In this document: positions 35,373-42,558 of the stretch, piece after piece
How the letters are laid out: the number at the start of each line of letters is the position of its first letter
How positions within the stretch are numbered: the first letter of the stretch is position 1
Source: Cereibacter azotoformans
Lineage (GTDB): Bacteria; Pseudomonadota; Alphaproteobacteria; Rhodobacterales; Rhodobacteraceae
Assembly: GCA_017599285.1 (NCBI GenBank)
Contig: JAGFXX010000001.1
Span: 2,170,001 to 2,234,000, forward strand
Reading direction: 5' to 3'
DNA length: 64,000 nucleotides
Translations under genes and position numbers: made by a program
The notes under the pieces: generated by a model
The model's input: only the letters and a program-made list of their open reading frames with translations
Database searches by the model: none
What the model was told of the DNA's origin: nothing

Positions 35373-35764
35373 TGCTCATGGATCTGGCCCTGGAAATCCT
35401 CGTCTCCGCCCTTCTCGTCATCGCCGGCACCTTCGGGCTGGTCGGCAGCTTCGGCCTGCTGCGCCTGCGCGATGCGGTCCAGCGCCTCCATGGGCCCACC
35501 AAGGCCACGACGGTGGGTGTCGGCGCGGCGCTCATCGCCTCGATGGTCGATCTCTACCAGTATCGCGCGACCCTGACATGGCAGGAGCTGCTGGTCGCGG
35601 CCTTCCTCTTCATCACGGCGCCCATCACGGCGCTGTTCCTCGGCAAGATCCACATGCATCAGTCGATCCCGCGCGACGCCCTGCCCAACACCGGCACGGA
35701 TCGCGACTGGGCCACGTTCGACCCGACCTTCAAGGGACCGGAACCGAAGTTTCCCGGAGAATGA
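35372..35764 (+). CDS. mrpG: Mrp antiporter subunit G
   Basis: The 130-residue protein has the PhaG/MrpG pattern: GTFGLVGSFGLLRLRDAVQRLHGPTKATTVGVG in pieces over 20-52 and LFITAPITALFLGKIHMH near 81-98. The start at 35372 (MLMDL) shares its A with the mrpF stop; ATG 35378 is possible. The C-terminal tail (NTGTDRDWATFDPTFKGPEP) is soluble. Last gene of the seven-subunit (six-gene) Mrp operon. Confidence 0.94.
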   Translation: MLMDLALEILVSALLVIAGTFGLVGSFGLLRLRDAVQRLHGPTKATTVGVGAALIASMVDLYQYRATLTWQELLVAAFLFITAPITALFLGKIHMHQSIPRDALPNTGTDRDWATFDPTFKGPEPKFPGE

Positions 35765-35811
35765 TCGCGGCCCCGGTCGCCCGCGCGTCCCGCCGGCGGC
35801 CTGGTCTGCCG

Positions 35812-36366
35812 TCAGGCGTGACCGGCGGTCGAGGACAGGGTCAGCGGATCAATGCCCATGTGGCGCAGCATCCCGCTCCACTTTCCCGTATCATCATCCG
35901 AAAAGACCAGCTCCGCCGGGGCCTCGGCCGTCAGCCAGTCGTTGCGCTGCACCTCCGCCTCGAGCTGTCCCGGACCCCAGCCCGAGTAGCCGAGCGCCAT
36001 GAGGGCCGAGCTTGGCCCCTGCCCACGGGCCAGCGCCTCGAGGATATCGACGGTCGCCGTCATGCCGAACTTGCCCGAGACCAGCATCGTGGCGCCCGCG
36101 CTCATGTAGTCGGGGGTATGGAGCACGAATCCCCTCCCCCGCTCCATCGGCCCGCCGAGATGCACCCGGATGTCGCGTCCGTTGGGCGCGCGCGGAATGT
36201 CGAGCTGTTCGAGCATCCCCGCGAAGCTCAGGTCGTTCACGGGCTTGTTGACGACAAGCCCCATCGCGCCATCCGTCGAATGGGCGCAGATCAGCACGAG
36301 GCTGCGCTCGAACCGCGGGTCGGCCATGCTGGGCATGGCGATGAGCAGGTTGCCAGAAAGATCCAT
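35812..36366 (-). CDS. YqgE/AlgH family protein
   Basis: The 184-residue protein belongs to UPF0301: LSGNLLIAMPSMADPRFERSLVLICAHS near 3-30, GAMGLVVNKPV near 33-43, HLGGPMERGRGFVLHTPDY near 69-87 and LGYSGWGPGQLEAEVQRNDWL near 126-146. The family is widespread and of unknown biochemical role (AlgH was once proposed as an alginate regulator). ATG 36366 follows AAAGGAAACGCTC. It converges on mrpG and is divergent from the DsbD-domain gene, with which it is often clustered in alphaproteobacteria. Confidence 0.93.
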   Translation of the reverse strand: MDLSGNLLIAMPSMADPRFERSLVLICAHSTDGAMGLVVNKPVNDLSFAGMLEQLDIPRAPNGRDIRVHLGGPMERGRGFVLHTPDYMSAGATMLVSGKFGMTATVDILEALARGQGPSSALMALGYSGWGPGQLEAEVQRNDWLTAEAPAELVFSDDDTGKWSGMLRHMGIDPLTLSSTAGHA

Positions 36367-36504
36367 GAGCGTTTCCTTTTCCCGACTATGGGGCGGCGGA
36401 CGCATCGGCTCAAGGGGGTCGCGGCGGCACAGGCGCCCGGTCGCGCGGTCGCTTGGCGGGATTGTGACTTCCCAATCGCGGCCTGCTGCGGAATTGTGCG
36501 GCTC

Positions 36505-37302
36505 ATGCTGATACGCTCGCTTCTCGCCTCATGCCTCGTCCTGTCGGCCCTCCCGGCCGCTGCGACCCCGCCCGACCAGATCTTCAGGGCCGAACTTCTG
36601 CCCGGCTGGCGTGAGGGCGGCCGGCACATCGCCGCCCTCCGGCTGCGGCTGGCGCCCGAGTGGAAGACCTACTGGCGCAGCCCCGGAGAGGCGGGCATCC
36701 CGCCCGAGTTCGACTGGAGCGGATCGGAGAATGTCGCGCGCGTGCACATGCACTGGCCCGTGCCGAGCGTCTTCAACCTGAACGGAATGCAGACGATCGG
36801 CTACCGCGACGAACTCGTGCTGCCCTTCGAGATCGAGACGCGGGACCCGACGCGCCCGGTGCATCTGAAGGCGCGGGTGGATCTCGGCGTCTGCCGCGAC
36901 ATCTGCGTGCCGGCCGAGTTCGAGCTGCAGGCCGAGCTTCCGCCGGCCGGCGCGCCGGATTCCGTCATCTCCACCGCGATGCGGTCCCGTCCCGAATCGG
37001 GCCGCGAGGCGGGTGTCGGCCGCATTGCCTGCCGGGTCGAGCCGATCAACGACGGACTGCGGCTCACGGCCGAGCTCGATCTGCCCGCGATGGGCGCATC
37101 CGAGGTGGTCGTGCTCGAGCCCGGAACATCCGCGATCTGGACCTCCGAGGCGGTGACCTCGCGGCAGGGCGCGCGCCTCACCGCCGTCTCCGATCTGGTC
37201 GGGCCCGACGGGGCGCCCTTCGCGCTCGACCGCTCCGCGCTGACGGTGACCGTCCTGGGTGACCGGCGTGCGGTCGAGATCCGGGGCTGTCCGGCGCCCT
37301 GA
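36505..37302 (+). CDS. Stand-alone DsbD N-terminal-domain (nDsbD/ScsB-like) periplasmic protein
   Basis: The 265-residue protein has a signal peptide (MLIRSLLASCLVLSALPAAA) and an nDsbD fold region: LAPEWKTYWRSPGEAGIPPEFDW near 52-74, then ARVDLGVCRDICVPAEFEL near 124-142. The two Cys in CRDIC sit where nDsbD holds its redox pair. Full DsbD has a transmembrane and a C-terminal thioredoxin part; both are missing here, so electrons must come from a separate CcdA-type protein. It probably reduces periplasmic disulfides or thiolates, an inference from the domain. Confidence 0.82.
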   Translation: MLIRSLLASCLVLSALPAAATPPDQIFRAELLPGWREGGRHIAALRLRLAPEWKTYWRSPGEAGIPPEFDWSGSENVARVHMHWPVPSVFNLNGMQTIGYRDELVLPFEIETRDPTRPVHLKARVDLGVCRDICVPAEFELQAELPPAGAPDSVISTAMRSRPESGREAGVGRIACRVEPINDGLRLTAELDLPAMGASEVVVLEPGTSAIWTSEAVTSRQGARLTAVSDLVGPDGAPFALDRSALTVTVLGDRRAVEIRGCPAP

Positions 37303-37333
37303 GGCGGGGCTGCCGCGCCTGCGGCCGCCGGGG

Positions 37334-37352
37334 CGGGGGCTCGATGCCCCCG
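37334..37352. terminator. Hairpin between the convergent DsbD-domain and uracil-DNA glycosylase genes
   Basis: CGGGGGC (37334-37340) pairs with GCCCCCG (37346-37352) around TCGAT, 31 bases past one stop and 54 from the other. It can act in both directions. Confidence 0.5.
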
Positions 37353-37405
37353 GTCCGGCGCCACCCGGCGCAGTCCGGCAGCCGAGGCGATCGGCGGTGC
37401 CGGCG

Positions 37406-38185
37406 TCAGGCCGACAGCCGCGCCTTCAGCTCCAGCAGGTCCGCCCAGGCCTCGCGCTTGGCCTCGGGGTTGCGCAAGAGATAGGCCGGATGGCACATCG
37501 GCATCACCGGCCGCCCCCAGGCCTCGGCCCAGCGCCCCCGCAGCCGGGTGATTCCCGTCCGCCCCAGCACCGCCGAACAGGCCGTGTTGCCCATCACCAC
37601 GATCAGGTCCGGCGCCGCCAGCTCCACATGCCGCTCGAGGAACGGCGTCATCATCGCCACTTCCTCGGCCGAGGGATCGCGGTTCTGCGGCGGCCGCCAG
37701 GGCATGACGTTGGTGATGTAGAGGGCCCCCGCCGGGTCCGGGCTCGTGCGGGCGATGCCGATCGCCGCGAACATCCGGTCCAGCAGCTGCCCCGCCCGCC
37801 CCACGAAGGGCCGGCCCGCCGCATCCTCCTCGCGCCCCGGAGCCTCGCCGATCAGCATCAGCCGGGCCGAGGCGTTCCCGTCGCAGAAGACCGTGTTCCG
37901 CGCCCCCCGCTTCAGGTCGCAATGCTCGTAGGCGGCCATCGCGTCCCGCAGCGATCCGAGGTCGGTCGCGGCGGCGGCCGCCCGGCGCGCCTCCTCGACC
38001 GGATCCGCCGCCGCGGCAGGATCGAGCGCGACCGTCGCCACCGCCACCGCGGTGGCCTTCGGCACCGGCTGCGCCGCCACCAGCTCGTAGCGGTTCACCG
38101 GCGCGTCGCAGATCGCCTCGGTCACGCCGAGATCCACCTGCCAGGCCAGCGCCGCCAGCGCCGCGTTCCAGTCGAGCCCGTCCAT
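37406..38185 (-). CDS. Family 4-like uracil-DNA glycosylase lacking most Fe-S cysteines
   Basis: The 259-residue protein has the family 4 motifs: [28 protein letters not shown] (in pieces over 109-136), [14 protein letters not shown] near 156-169, [13 protein letters not shown] near 192-204 and [11 protein letters not shown] near 227-237. These remove uracil from DNA in base excision repair. Canonical family 4 enzymes hold a 4Fe-4S cluster with four Cys. By alignment to motif context three of them are replaced here: Tyr at the first of CxxC (AYEHC), Trp in place of Cys in CRPPGNR, and Met in the AC-PFL segment. The first 80 residues are an Ala-rich extension. It is divergent from pyrB. Confidence 0.85.
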   Translation of the reverse strand: MDGLDWNAALAALAWQVDLGVTEAICDAPVNRYELVAAQPVPKATAVAVATVALDPAAAADPVEEARRAAAAATDLGSLRDAMAAYEHCDLKRGARNTVFCDGNASARLMLIGEAPGREEDAAGRPFVGRAGQLLDRMFAAIGIARTSPDPAGALYITNVMPWRPPQNRDPSAEEVAMMTPFLERHVELAAPDLIVVMGNTACSAVLGRTGITRLRGRWAEAWGRPVMPMCHPAYLLRNPEAKREAWADLLELKARLSA

Positions 38186-38242
38186 CGCCCCTCCGACTCA
38201 AGGCAGAGACCCTAGGCCGCGCCCGCCCCTCCGGCAACCGCC

Positions 38243-38271
38243 TTGCCCCGCCCGAGCGGCCTTCCTATAAG
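38243..38271 (+). promoter_or_regulatory. Probable sigma-70 promoter of pyrB
   Basis: TTGCCC (38243-38248), a 17-base spacer and TATAAG (38266-38271), 48 bases before the pyrB start. GCGGCC and its partner CGGCCG around the -10 could form a small stem in the transcript region. Confidence 0.5.
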
Positions 38272-38319
38272 CGGCCGAGCCGAGCCCGCGCCCTGCCTGA
38301 GCCCTCGACGGAGACGCCC

Positions 38320-39282
38320 ATGACCTTCCGTGCCCGCCACCTTCTCGGCATCGAGCAACTGGCCCCAGACGAGATCCGATCCGTCCTCGACCTTGCCGAC
38401 AGCTATGTGGACCTGAACCGCCGCACGATGAAGCAGTCGGACGCGCTGGCGGGGATGACCCAGATCAACATGTTCTTCGAGAATTCCACCCGCACCCAGT
38501 CGAGCTTCGAGCTGGCGGGCAAGCGGCTCGGGGCCGACGTGATGAACATGGCGGTGGCCCAAAGCTCGGTGAAGAAGGGCGAGACGCTCCTCGACACCGC
38601 CATGACGCTGAACGCGATGCATCCCGATCTCCTCGTGGTGCGCCACCCGGCCTCGGGGGCGGTCAACCTGCTGGCCTCCAAGGTGAATTGCGCCGTTCTG
38701 AACGCGGGCGACGGGCGGCACGAACATCCGACGCAGGCGCTGCTCGATGCGCTCACCATCCGCCGCGCCAAGGGGCGCATCCAGCGCCTGACCGTGGCCA
38801 TCTGCGGCGACATCGCCCACAGCCGCGTGGCGCGCTCGAACCTGATCCTGCTCGGCAAGATGGAGAACCGCGTGCGCCTGATCGCACCGCCCACCCTCAT
38901 GCCGCCGGGCGTGGGCGAGTTCGGCTGTGAGCTTTACGACGACATGAAGAAGGGCCTCGAGGGGGCCGACGTGGTGATGATGCTGCGCCTTCAGAAAGAG
39001 CGGATGGACGGCGCCTTCATCCCCTCCGAGCGCGAATATTACCACCGCTTCGGGCTGGATGCCGACAAGCTCGCCTTCGCCAGGGAGGATGCGATCGTCA
39101 TGCATCCGGGCCCGATGAACCGCGGGGTCGAGATCGACGGCACGCTCGCCGACGACATCAACCGCTCGGTGATCCAGGATCAGGTCGAGATGGGGGTGGC
39201 GGTGCGCATGGCCTGCATGGATCTTCTGGCGCGGAACCTGCGCGCCGAACGCGGCCGCGCCGCGGTGGGGGTGATGGTATGA
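38320..39282 (+). CDS. pyrB: Aspartate carbamoyltransferase catalytic subunit
   Basis: PyrB joins carbamoyl phosphate and aspartate in pyrimidine synthesis. The 320-residue protein has the carbamoyl-phosphate motif [20 protein letters not shown] near 50-69, [20 protein letters not shown] near 127-146, [14 protein letters not shown] near 160-173 and the C-terminal [11 protein letters not shown] near 263-273. No PyrI regulatory subunit is seen; the next gene encodes a dihydroorotase-like partner, as in class A ATCases of pseudomonads. The stop overlaps that gene by 4 bases (ATGA). Confidence 0.96.
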   Translation: MTFRARHLLGIEQLAPDEIRSVLDLADSYVDLNRRTMKQSDALAGMTQINMFFENSTRTQSSFELAGKRLGADVMNMAVAQSSVKKGETLLDTAMTLNAMHPDLLVVRHPASGAVNLLASKVNCAVLNAGDGRHEHPTQALLDALTIRRAKGRIQRLTVAICGDIAHSRVARSNLILLGKMENRVRLIAPPTLMPPGVGEFGCELYDDMKKGLEGADVVMMLRLQKERMDGAFIPSEREYYHRFGLDADKLAFAREDAIVMHPGPMNRGVEIDGTLADDINRSVIQDQVEMGVAVRMACMDLLARNLRAERGRAAVGVMV

Positions 39283-40553
39283 GCCTGTTCCTGACCAACG
39301 CCCGCCTGATCGACCCCGAGGCCGGGACCGAGACCGAGGGCGACCTGCTGATCGAGGGCGGGCTCATCGCCGCCGTGGGCGCGCTCGAGCCGCCACCCGG
39401 CACCGAGGTGATCGACTGCGGAGGCAAGTGCCTCGCGCCCGGCATCGTCGATCTGGGCGTGAAGGTGGGCGAGCCCGGCGAGCGCCACCGCGAGAGCTTT
39501 CGCTCGGCGGGCCTGGCCGCGGCCGCGGGCGGCGTCACCACGATCATCGCCCGCCCCGACACGATGCCCGCCATCGATACGCCCGAGGTGCTGGAATTCG
39601 TCACCCGCCGCGCCGCCGAGGCGAGCCCGGTCCGCATCCGCCACATGGCGGCGCTGACGAAGGGCCGCGAGGGGCGCGAGATGGTCGAGCTGGGCTTCCT
39701 GCTCGACACGGGCGCCATCGCCTTCTCCGACTGCGACCATGTGATCGAGACCACCAAGGTCGCCGCGCGCTGCATGACCTATGCCCGCAGCCTCGGCGCG
39801 CTGGTGATCGGCCATCCGCAGGATCCGGGCCTCTCGGCGGGCGCCTCGGCCACCAACGGCAAGTTCGCCAGCCTGCGCGGCATCCCCGCCGTTCATCCGA
39901 TGGCCGAGCGCATGGGCTTCGACCGGGACATGGCGCTGGTCGAGATGTCGGGCGTGCGCTACCACGCCGACCAAGTCACCACCGCCCGCACCCTGCCCGC
40001 GCTCGAGCGGGCCAAGGCCAACGGGCTCGACGTGACGGCCGGCATCGGCATCCACCACCTGACGCTGAACGAGTTCGACGTCGGCGACTACCGCACCTTC
40101 TTCAAGCTGAAGCCGCCGCTGCGCTCGGAGGAGGATCGGCTGGCCATGGTCGAGGCGGTGGGATCGGGTCTGATCGACATCATCTCCTCGATGCACACGC
40201 CGCAGGACGAGGAATCGAAGCGCCTGCCCTTCGAAGAGGCCGCCTGGGGCGCGGTGGCGCTCGAAACCTTCCTGCCCGCAGCGCTCCGGCTCCATCACGC
40301 GGGCCTCCTGAGCCTGCCGCAGCTCTTCCGGGCGATGGCGCTCAACCCGGCGAAGCGGCTCGGCCTGCCGCAGGGGCGGCTCTCCGAGGGGGCACCCGCC
40401 GACCTCGTGCTGTTCGACCCCGATGCCCCCTTCGTCCTCGACCGCTTCACCCTGCGGTCGAAATCGAAGAACACGCCCTTTGACGGGCAGCGGATGGAGG
40501 GGCGCGTGCTGGCGACCTTCGTCGGCGGCCGGCAGGTCTTTGCGGTCGCGTGA
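39279..40553 (+). CDS. pyrX: Dihydroorotase-like protein, probably inactive ATCase partner (PyrC'/PyrX type)
   Basis: The 424-residue amidohydrolase-fold protein resembles class I dihydroorotase (start [31 protein letters not shown] near 264-274, [21 protein letters not shown]). However, the metal HxH motif that follows PGxxD is [10 protein letters not shown] (G-x-K), and the usual DHAPH near the C-terminus is SMHTPQ. Without these zinc ligands it should not hydrolyse dihydroorotate. In Pseudomonas such a PyrC' is needed to assemble active PyrB dodecamers. A true pyrC elsewhere in the genome is expected. Coupled to pyrB by a 4-base overlap. Confidence 0.88.
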   Translation: MSLFLTNARLIDPEAGTETEGDLLIEGGLIAAVGALEPPPGTEVIDCGGKCLAPGIVDLGVKVGEPGERHRESFRSAGLAAAAGGVTTIIARPDTMPAIDTPEVLEFVTRRAAEASPVRIRHMAALTKGREGREMVELGFLLDTGAIAFSDCDHVIETTKVAARCMTYARSLGALVIGHPQDPGLSAGASATNGKFASLRGIPAVHPMAERMGFDRDMALVEMSGVRYHADQVTTARTLPALERAKANGLDVTAGIGIHHLTLNEFDVGDYRTFFKLKPPLRSEEDRLAMVEAVGSGLIDIISSMHTPQDEESKRLPFEEAAWGAVALETFLPAALRLHHAGLLSLPQLFRAMALNPAKRLGLPQGRLSEGAPADLVLFDPDAPFVLDRFTLRSKSKNTPFDGQRMEGRVLATFVGGRQVFAVA

Positions 40554-40566
40554 CGATGGCGGCCCC

Positions 40567-40591
40567 TGTCATTCACGCGTCGCGAACGGCA
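40567..40591. repeat. 25-base imperfect palindrome, copy 1
   Basis: TGTCATTCACG, CGT, CGCGAACGGCA forms an imperfect palindrome 14 bases after the pyrX stop. A 25-base palindrome with 19 of 25 identical positions (when reversed) lies at 50159-50183. Could be chance in GC-rich DNA. Confidence 0.3.
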
Positions 40592-40706
40592 GGCACGTCT
40601 TCAGGCGTCCCCTGCGGCGGCGCGCCCTCTTCCCTCGGGCGCCCCGGCGGGACCAGACCGGAGCAGATCCGTCCCGGCATCCGGGACCAGAGCGGGAGAG
40701 ACTGAC

Positions 40707-41339
40707 ATGCCGGCCATCGAGAGCGGCCTTCTGGCGCTGATCCTGACGGGGGTTCTGGGCTACCTGCTCGGCTCGATCCCCTTCGGCATCGTCATCACCC
40801 GTGCCTTTGGGCTGGGCGACCTGCGCCGGATCGGATCGGGCAACATCGGCGCCACGAACGTGCTGCGCACCGGGAACAGGCCGGCGGCGCTGGCGACGCT
40901 GCTGCTCGATTCGGGCAAGGGGGCCATCGCCGTCCTGATCGCCCGCGCGGCGGTCGGAGAGGATGCGGCGCAGCTTGCGGCCTTCACCTCCTTCCTGGGG
41001 CACCTCTATCCGGTCTGGCTCGGGTTCCGCGGCGGCAAGGGGGTGGCCACCTTCCTCGGCACGCTGCTTGCGCTCGCCTGGCCGGTGGGGCTGGCCTGCT
41101 GCCTCACCTGGCTCGCCACGGCCGCGGTGAGCCGCATCTCGTCGCTGTCGGCCCTGGTGGCGGCGGCGAGCGGCGTGGTCTGGATGCTGCTGCTCGGCCA
41201 GGGGCAGATGGCGGCGCTCGGGCTGGTGCTGGCGGTGCTGATCTTCATCCGTCACCATGAGAACATCCGGCGCATCGCCAACGGGACCGAGCCGAGGATC
41301 GGCAAGAAGGCCAGCCAGGACCAGAGCGCCGAACAGTGA
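40707..41339 (+). CDS. plsY: Acyl-phosphate glycerol-3-phosphate acyltransferase
   Basis: PlsY uses acyl-phosphate to acylate glycerol-3-phosphate, the first step of phospholipid synthesis, in the inner membrane. The 210-residue protein has six or so helices and the three PlsY motifs: GSIPFGIVITRAFGLGDLRRIGSGNIGATNVLR in pieces over 22-54, FLGHLYPVWLGFRGGKGVATFLG near 97-119, and RHHENIRRIANGTEPRIG near 186-203. It follows pyrBX after 153 bases, as often in alphaproteobacteria. RBS GGGAGAGACTGAC. Confidence 0.95.
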   Translation: MPAIESGLLALILTGVLGYLLGSIPFGIVITRAFGLGDLRRIGSGNIGATNVLRTGNRPAALATLLLDSGKGAIAVLIARAAVGEDAAQLAAFTSFLGHLYPVWLGFRGGKGVATFLGTLLALAWPVGLACCLTWLATAAVSRISSLSALVAAASGVVWMLLLGQGQMAALGLVLAVLIFIRHHENIRRIANGTEPRIGKKASQDQSAEQ

Positions 41340-42169
41340 CGCAGGATCCCGACGACCTCCCCCCGCAAGGCACGGGCGCCGACGAGGATATGGCCTATGC
41401 CAACGGAGCCTTCATCCCGGGCGCAGAGGCCTATCCCCCGCGCTGGGACGCCGCCGCCGCCGCCTTCCGCACGAGCCTGGGCGAGCGCGCCCGCCTTGGC
41501 CTCCCCTATGGCCACGACCCGCGCCACCGACTTGACCTCTTCATGCCCCACGGGCCGGTCCGTGGCCTCGTGGTCTTCCTCCATGGCGGCTACTGGATGG
41601 CCTTTGGCCGCGAGAGCTGGTCGCATCTGGCCATGGGGCCGCTTGCACGGGGCTTCGCCGTCGCGATGCCGTCCTATCGGCTCGCGCCTGCGGCCCGCAT
41701 CCGGGACATGGTCGAGGATGCCGCGCAGGCCGTGGACCACGCCGCCGCACTGATCCCCGGCCCCATCACCGTGACGGGCCACTCAGCCGGAGGCCATCTG
41801 GCCGCCCGGCTGGCCTGCGCAAACGCTCCGCTGCCGGCGGCGGTGGCGGAACGGCTCGTCCGCAGCGTTCCGATCTCTCCGCTGGCCGAGCTGGGGCCCC
41901 TGATGCGCACGCGGATGAACGAGACCCTCAAGCTTGATCCGCAGGAGGCCGCGGGCGAAAGCCCGGCCCGTCGGACGCGGCGCCCCTCGACCGAGGTCAT
42001 CGTCCATGTGGGGGGCCAGGAACGGCCCGCCTTCCTCTGGCAGGCCCGGCTTCTGTCGGAGGCCTGGTCCTGCCCGTGGCATGTCGCACCCGGCCGCCAT
42101 CATTTCGACGTCATCGACGCGCTGGCCGACCCGTCCTCGCGCCTCGTGGCCGACCTGACCGGGGGCTGA
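41336..42169 (+). CDS. Alpha/beta hydrolase (kynurenine formamidase-like/esterase)
   Basis: The 277-residue hydrolase has the oxyanion motif FLHGGYWMAFGRESW near 81-95, nucleophile elbow VTGHSAGGHLA near 146-156 (Ser) and a C-terminal APGRHHFDVID near 254-264 with the catalytic His; the Asp is probably in the strand before (VGGQERPAF). HGGYW is shared with bacterial arylformamidase-like esterases, but kynurenine genes are not near, so the substrate is open. GTG 41336 overlaps the plsY stop as GTGA. Confidence 0.88.
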   Translation: MTQDPDDLPPQGTGADEDMAYANGAFIPGAEAYPPRWDAAAAAFRTSLGERARLGLPYGHDPRHRLDLFMPHGPVRGLVVFLHGGYWMAFGRESWSHLAMGPLARGFAVAMPSYRLAPAARIRDMVEDAAQAVDHAAALIPGPITVTGHSAGGHLAARLACANAPLPAAVAERLVRSVPISPLAELGPLMRTRMNETLKLDPQEAAGESPARRTRRPSTEVIVHVGGQERPAFLWQARLLSEAWSCPWHVAPGRHHFDVIDALADPSSRLVADLTGG

Positions 42170-42183
42170 GCCCTCCGGCCGCG

Positions 42184-42507
42184 TCAGCCTGCGCTGATCC
42201 GCTCGATATAGGCGCGCATCTGCTCGGCTTCGGCGCGGGCCTCGCGCAGCCCGTCCATCGCGGCGCGCAGCTCGGCCTCGGTCTGCGCGAGCTGGGCGCC
42301 CAGCTCGGCCTCGCGGCTTTCCAGATAGAGAACGGCCTGATCGCGCTGTTCCTCGGCCTCGTGCAGATGCTGCGCGAGCCGGTCCACCTCGGACATGTCG
42401 CCCGTCACGCGCGAGAAGCGGCTGACGAGCCAGTGAGCAAGCCATCCCATGCCAAAGGCAAGAAACAGGATGACGGCGGTCGCGATGATGAATTCTGTCC
42501 GGTTCAT
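42184..42507 (-). CDS. Small membrane-anchored coiled-coil protein
   Basis: The 107-residue protein has one N-terminal transmembrane helix (EFIIATAVILFLAFGMGWLAHWL) and a long charged coiled coil (residues 38-105) with repeats such as EVDRLAQHLHEAEEQRDQA and ESREAELGAQLAQTE. It resembles small alphaproteobacterial membrane proteins of unknown function found next to OmpA-like genes. It lies 51 bases downstream of the OmpA/BON gene on the same strand and may be co-transcribed with it. Confidence 0.75.
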   Translation of the reverse strand: MNRTEFIIATAVILFLAFGMGWLAHWLVSRFSRVTGDMSEVDRLAQHLHEAEEQRDQAVLYLESREAELGAQLAQTEAELRAAMDGLREARAEAEQMRAYIERISAG

Positions 42508-42558
42508 GCTCTTCTCGGTCGCTCAAGCCACCCGCCTCGGGCAGCGGCAGCCCCGCCT

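Noticed and set aside
41336-42169. Calling the hydrolase a kynurenine formamidase (kynB)
   Set aside because: HGGYW and GHSAGGH motifs are shared with many esterases, and no kynureninase or tryptophan dioxygenase gene is near.
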